Assembly (NCBI GenBank): GCA_963723455.1
Contig: CAVRQM010000001.1
Coordinates: 558,001-622,000 of the forward strand
Source: CAVRQM01 sp963723455
Lineage (GTDB): Bacteria > Pseudomonadota > Alphaproteobacteria > Acetobacterales > Acetobacteraceae
Length of the DNA: 64,000 bases
Direction of reading: 5' to 3'
In this document: positions 63,479 through 64,000 of the stretch, piece by piece
How positions within the stretch are numbered: position 1 is the stretch's first letter
Layout: each line of letters starts with the position of its first letter
Position numbers and translations under genes: made by a program
Notes under the pieces: model-generated
The model's database searches: none
Told to the model about the DNA's origin: nothing
The model's input: only the letters and a program-made list of their open reading frames with translations

Positions 63479-63868
63479 ATGGGTCAACCCGCAGCCCGCG
63501 TCGGCGACAAGGTGCTGCAGGCAGCCCCGCATTGCCACGCGCCGATCCATCCGGCGGCGCTGGTGCCGACGCCCGCGCCGCATCCGGCGCTGCCGCTGCC
63601 GATCCTGCCGCCGGGCGGCGTCACGGTGAAGATCGGCGGCATGCCGGCGGCGCGCTCCACCGACCTCACCAAGCTCTGCACCTTGCCCGGCTGCGTCCCC
63701 GGCGGCCCCGGCATCATCGGCAAGGCCTCGGCCACGGTGATGATCTGCGGACTGCCCGCGGCGCGGGTCGGCGACATGACGCAGCATGCGGCCTGCGTCG
63801 CGCCGATCCCCAGCCCCACCGGCACGATCATGCCGCCCGGCTGCCCGACGGTGCTGATCGGCGGCTGA
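63479..63868 (+). CDS. PAAR-domain spike protein
   Basis: A 129-residue PAAR/DUF4150-type protein. PAAR proteins sit as a cone on the tip of VgrG in type VI secretion systems or on related contractile spikes. Repeated loops are seen: QPAARVGDKV (residues 3-12), MPAARSTDLT (56-65) and LPAARVGDMTQHAACV (93-108), with VTVKIGGMP, VMICGLP and TVLIGG as beta strands. Histidines and Cys probably bind zinc at the tip. No tss genes are in the window; the gene may be an orphan spike with a local cargo. ATG 63479 after GAGGGAGATG. Confidence 0.87.
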   Translation: MGQPAARVGDKVLQAAPHCHAPIHPAALVPTPAPHPALPLPILPPGGVTVKIGGMPAARSTDLTKLCTLPGCVPGGPGIIGKASATVMICGLPAARVGDMTQHAACVAPIPSPTGTIMPPGCPTVLIGG

Positions 63869-63877
63869 CCCTGCGCG

Positions 63878-64000
63878 ATGCGCCGCGCCCATTTCGAGGC
63901 GTTCCGGCCGGTCTGCCCCGTCTGCGCGGCGGGCGGCGCGGGGCTGCATCCCCTGCGGCTGGCCGACACGCCGCAGGCCGATCGAGAGATCATCCGCGCC
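63878..64000 (+). CDS. N-terminal fragment following the PAAR gene, unknown product
   Basis: An ATG at 63878, nine bases after the PAAR stop, opens a frame that runs off the right edge (41 residues: MRRAHFEAFRPVCPVCAAGG, then LHPLRLADTPQADREII). The CPVC motif could be half of a zinc ribbon, as at the start of some SAM-dependent methyltransferases. Too short to assign. The close spacing suggests a common operon with PAAR. Confidence 0.5.
   Translation, partial: MRRAHFEAFRPVCPVCAAGGAGLHPLRLADTPQADREIIRA

Overview
The window is a 64-kb piece of a high-GC chromosome that looks alphaproteobacterial, most probably Acetobacteraceae/Rhodospirillales-like. The inference rests on protein families and gene neighbourhoods: ispB beside a DUF2007 gene and a TrmN6-like methyltransferase, metX-metW, chorismate mutase-hisC-tyrA, two carbon monoxide/aldehyde-dehydrogenase-like molybdenum operons, a PEP-CTERM protein and motAB. 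It is mostly ordinary chromosomal metabolism. I see no rRNA, tRNA, CRISPR array, transposase or prophage.

Layout. 0-13.5 kb: end of a gene running off the left edge, periplasmic trehalase, two tandem PLP aminotransferases, a double-GNAT acetyltransferase, a DapA-like aldolase, an exported beta-carbonic-anhydrase-like protein, an aldo/keto reductase, TrmO, a nucleoside hydrolase, glutamate/leucine dehydrogenase, PanE and a tiny lipoprotein. 13.5-20 kb: isoprenoid and tRNA-modification genes and alaS. 20-31.6 kb: a PEP-CTERM protein behind a sigma-54-like promoter, a PaoABC-like molybdenum hydroxylase, a VKOR-like protein, a MATE pump and a CoxSLM-like molybdenum hydroxylase with an RraA-family protein. 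31.7-42 kb: GtrA/GT2/MFS, a cystathionine gamma-synthase-family enzyme, a secreted repeat protein, hutF and a sugar ABC importer lacking its ATPase. 42-44.3 kb: small disordered proteins, a hibernation factor fused to a cold-shock domain, and a baeRF protein. 44.3-51 kb: SDR, IolE-like enzyme and NMT1-type ABC importer (again without ATPase), motA and motB. 51-58 kb: amino-acid dehydratase, ArsR and EamA group, GT39, Lrp and acyltransferase. 58-62.3 kb: metXW and the chorismate mutase-hisC-tyrA cluster. 62.3-64 kb: an unknown Ala/Leu-rich protein divergent from a PAAR spike protein.

Two features colour the whole annotation. First, many conserved genes carry a single-base frameshift, and alaS carries at least a dozen packed into about 1.9 kb. 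The conserved amino-acid sequence continues intact across each break, so sequence or assembly error is the simplest explanation, though decay cannot be excluded from the sequence alone. Second, genes are packed tightly, with many 4-base start/stop overlaps, two of which appear to use CTG starts. The most interesting candidates are the sigma-54 promoter with a flanking inverted repeat upstream of the PEP-CTERM gene, the mutually exclusive hairpins between metX and chorismate mutase, the unknown protein beside PAAR, and the ribosome-hibernation/baeRF cluster.
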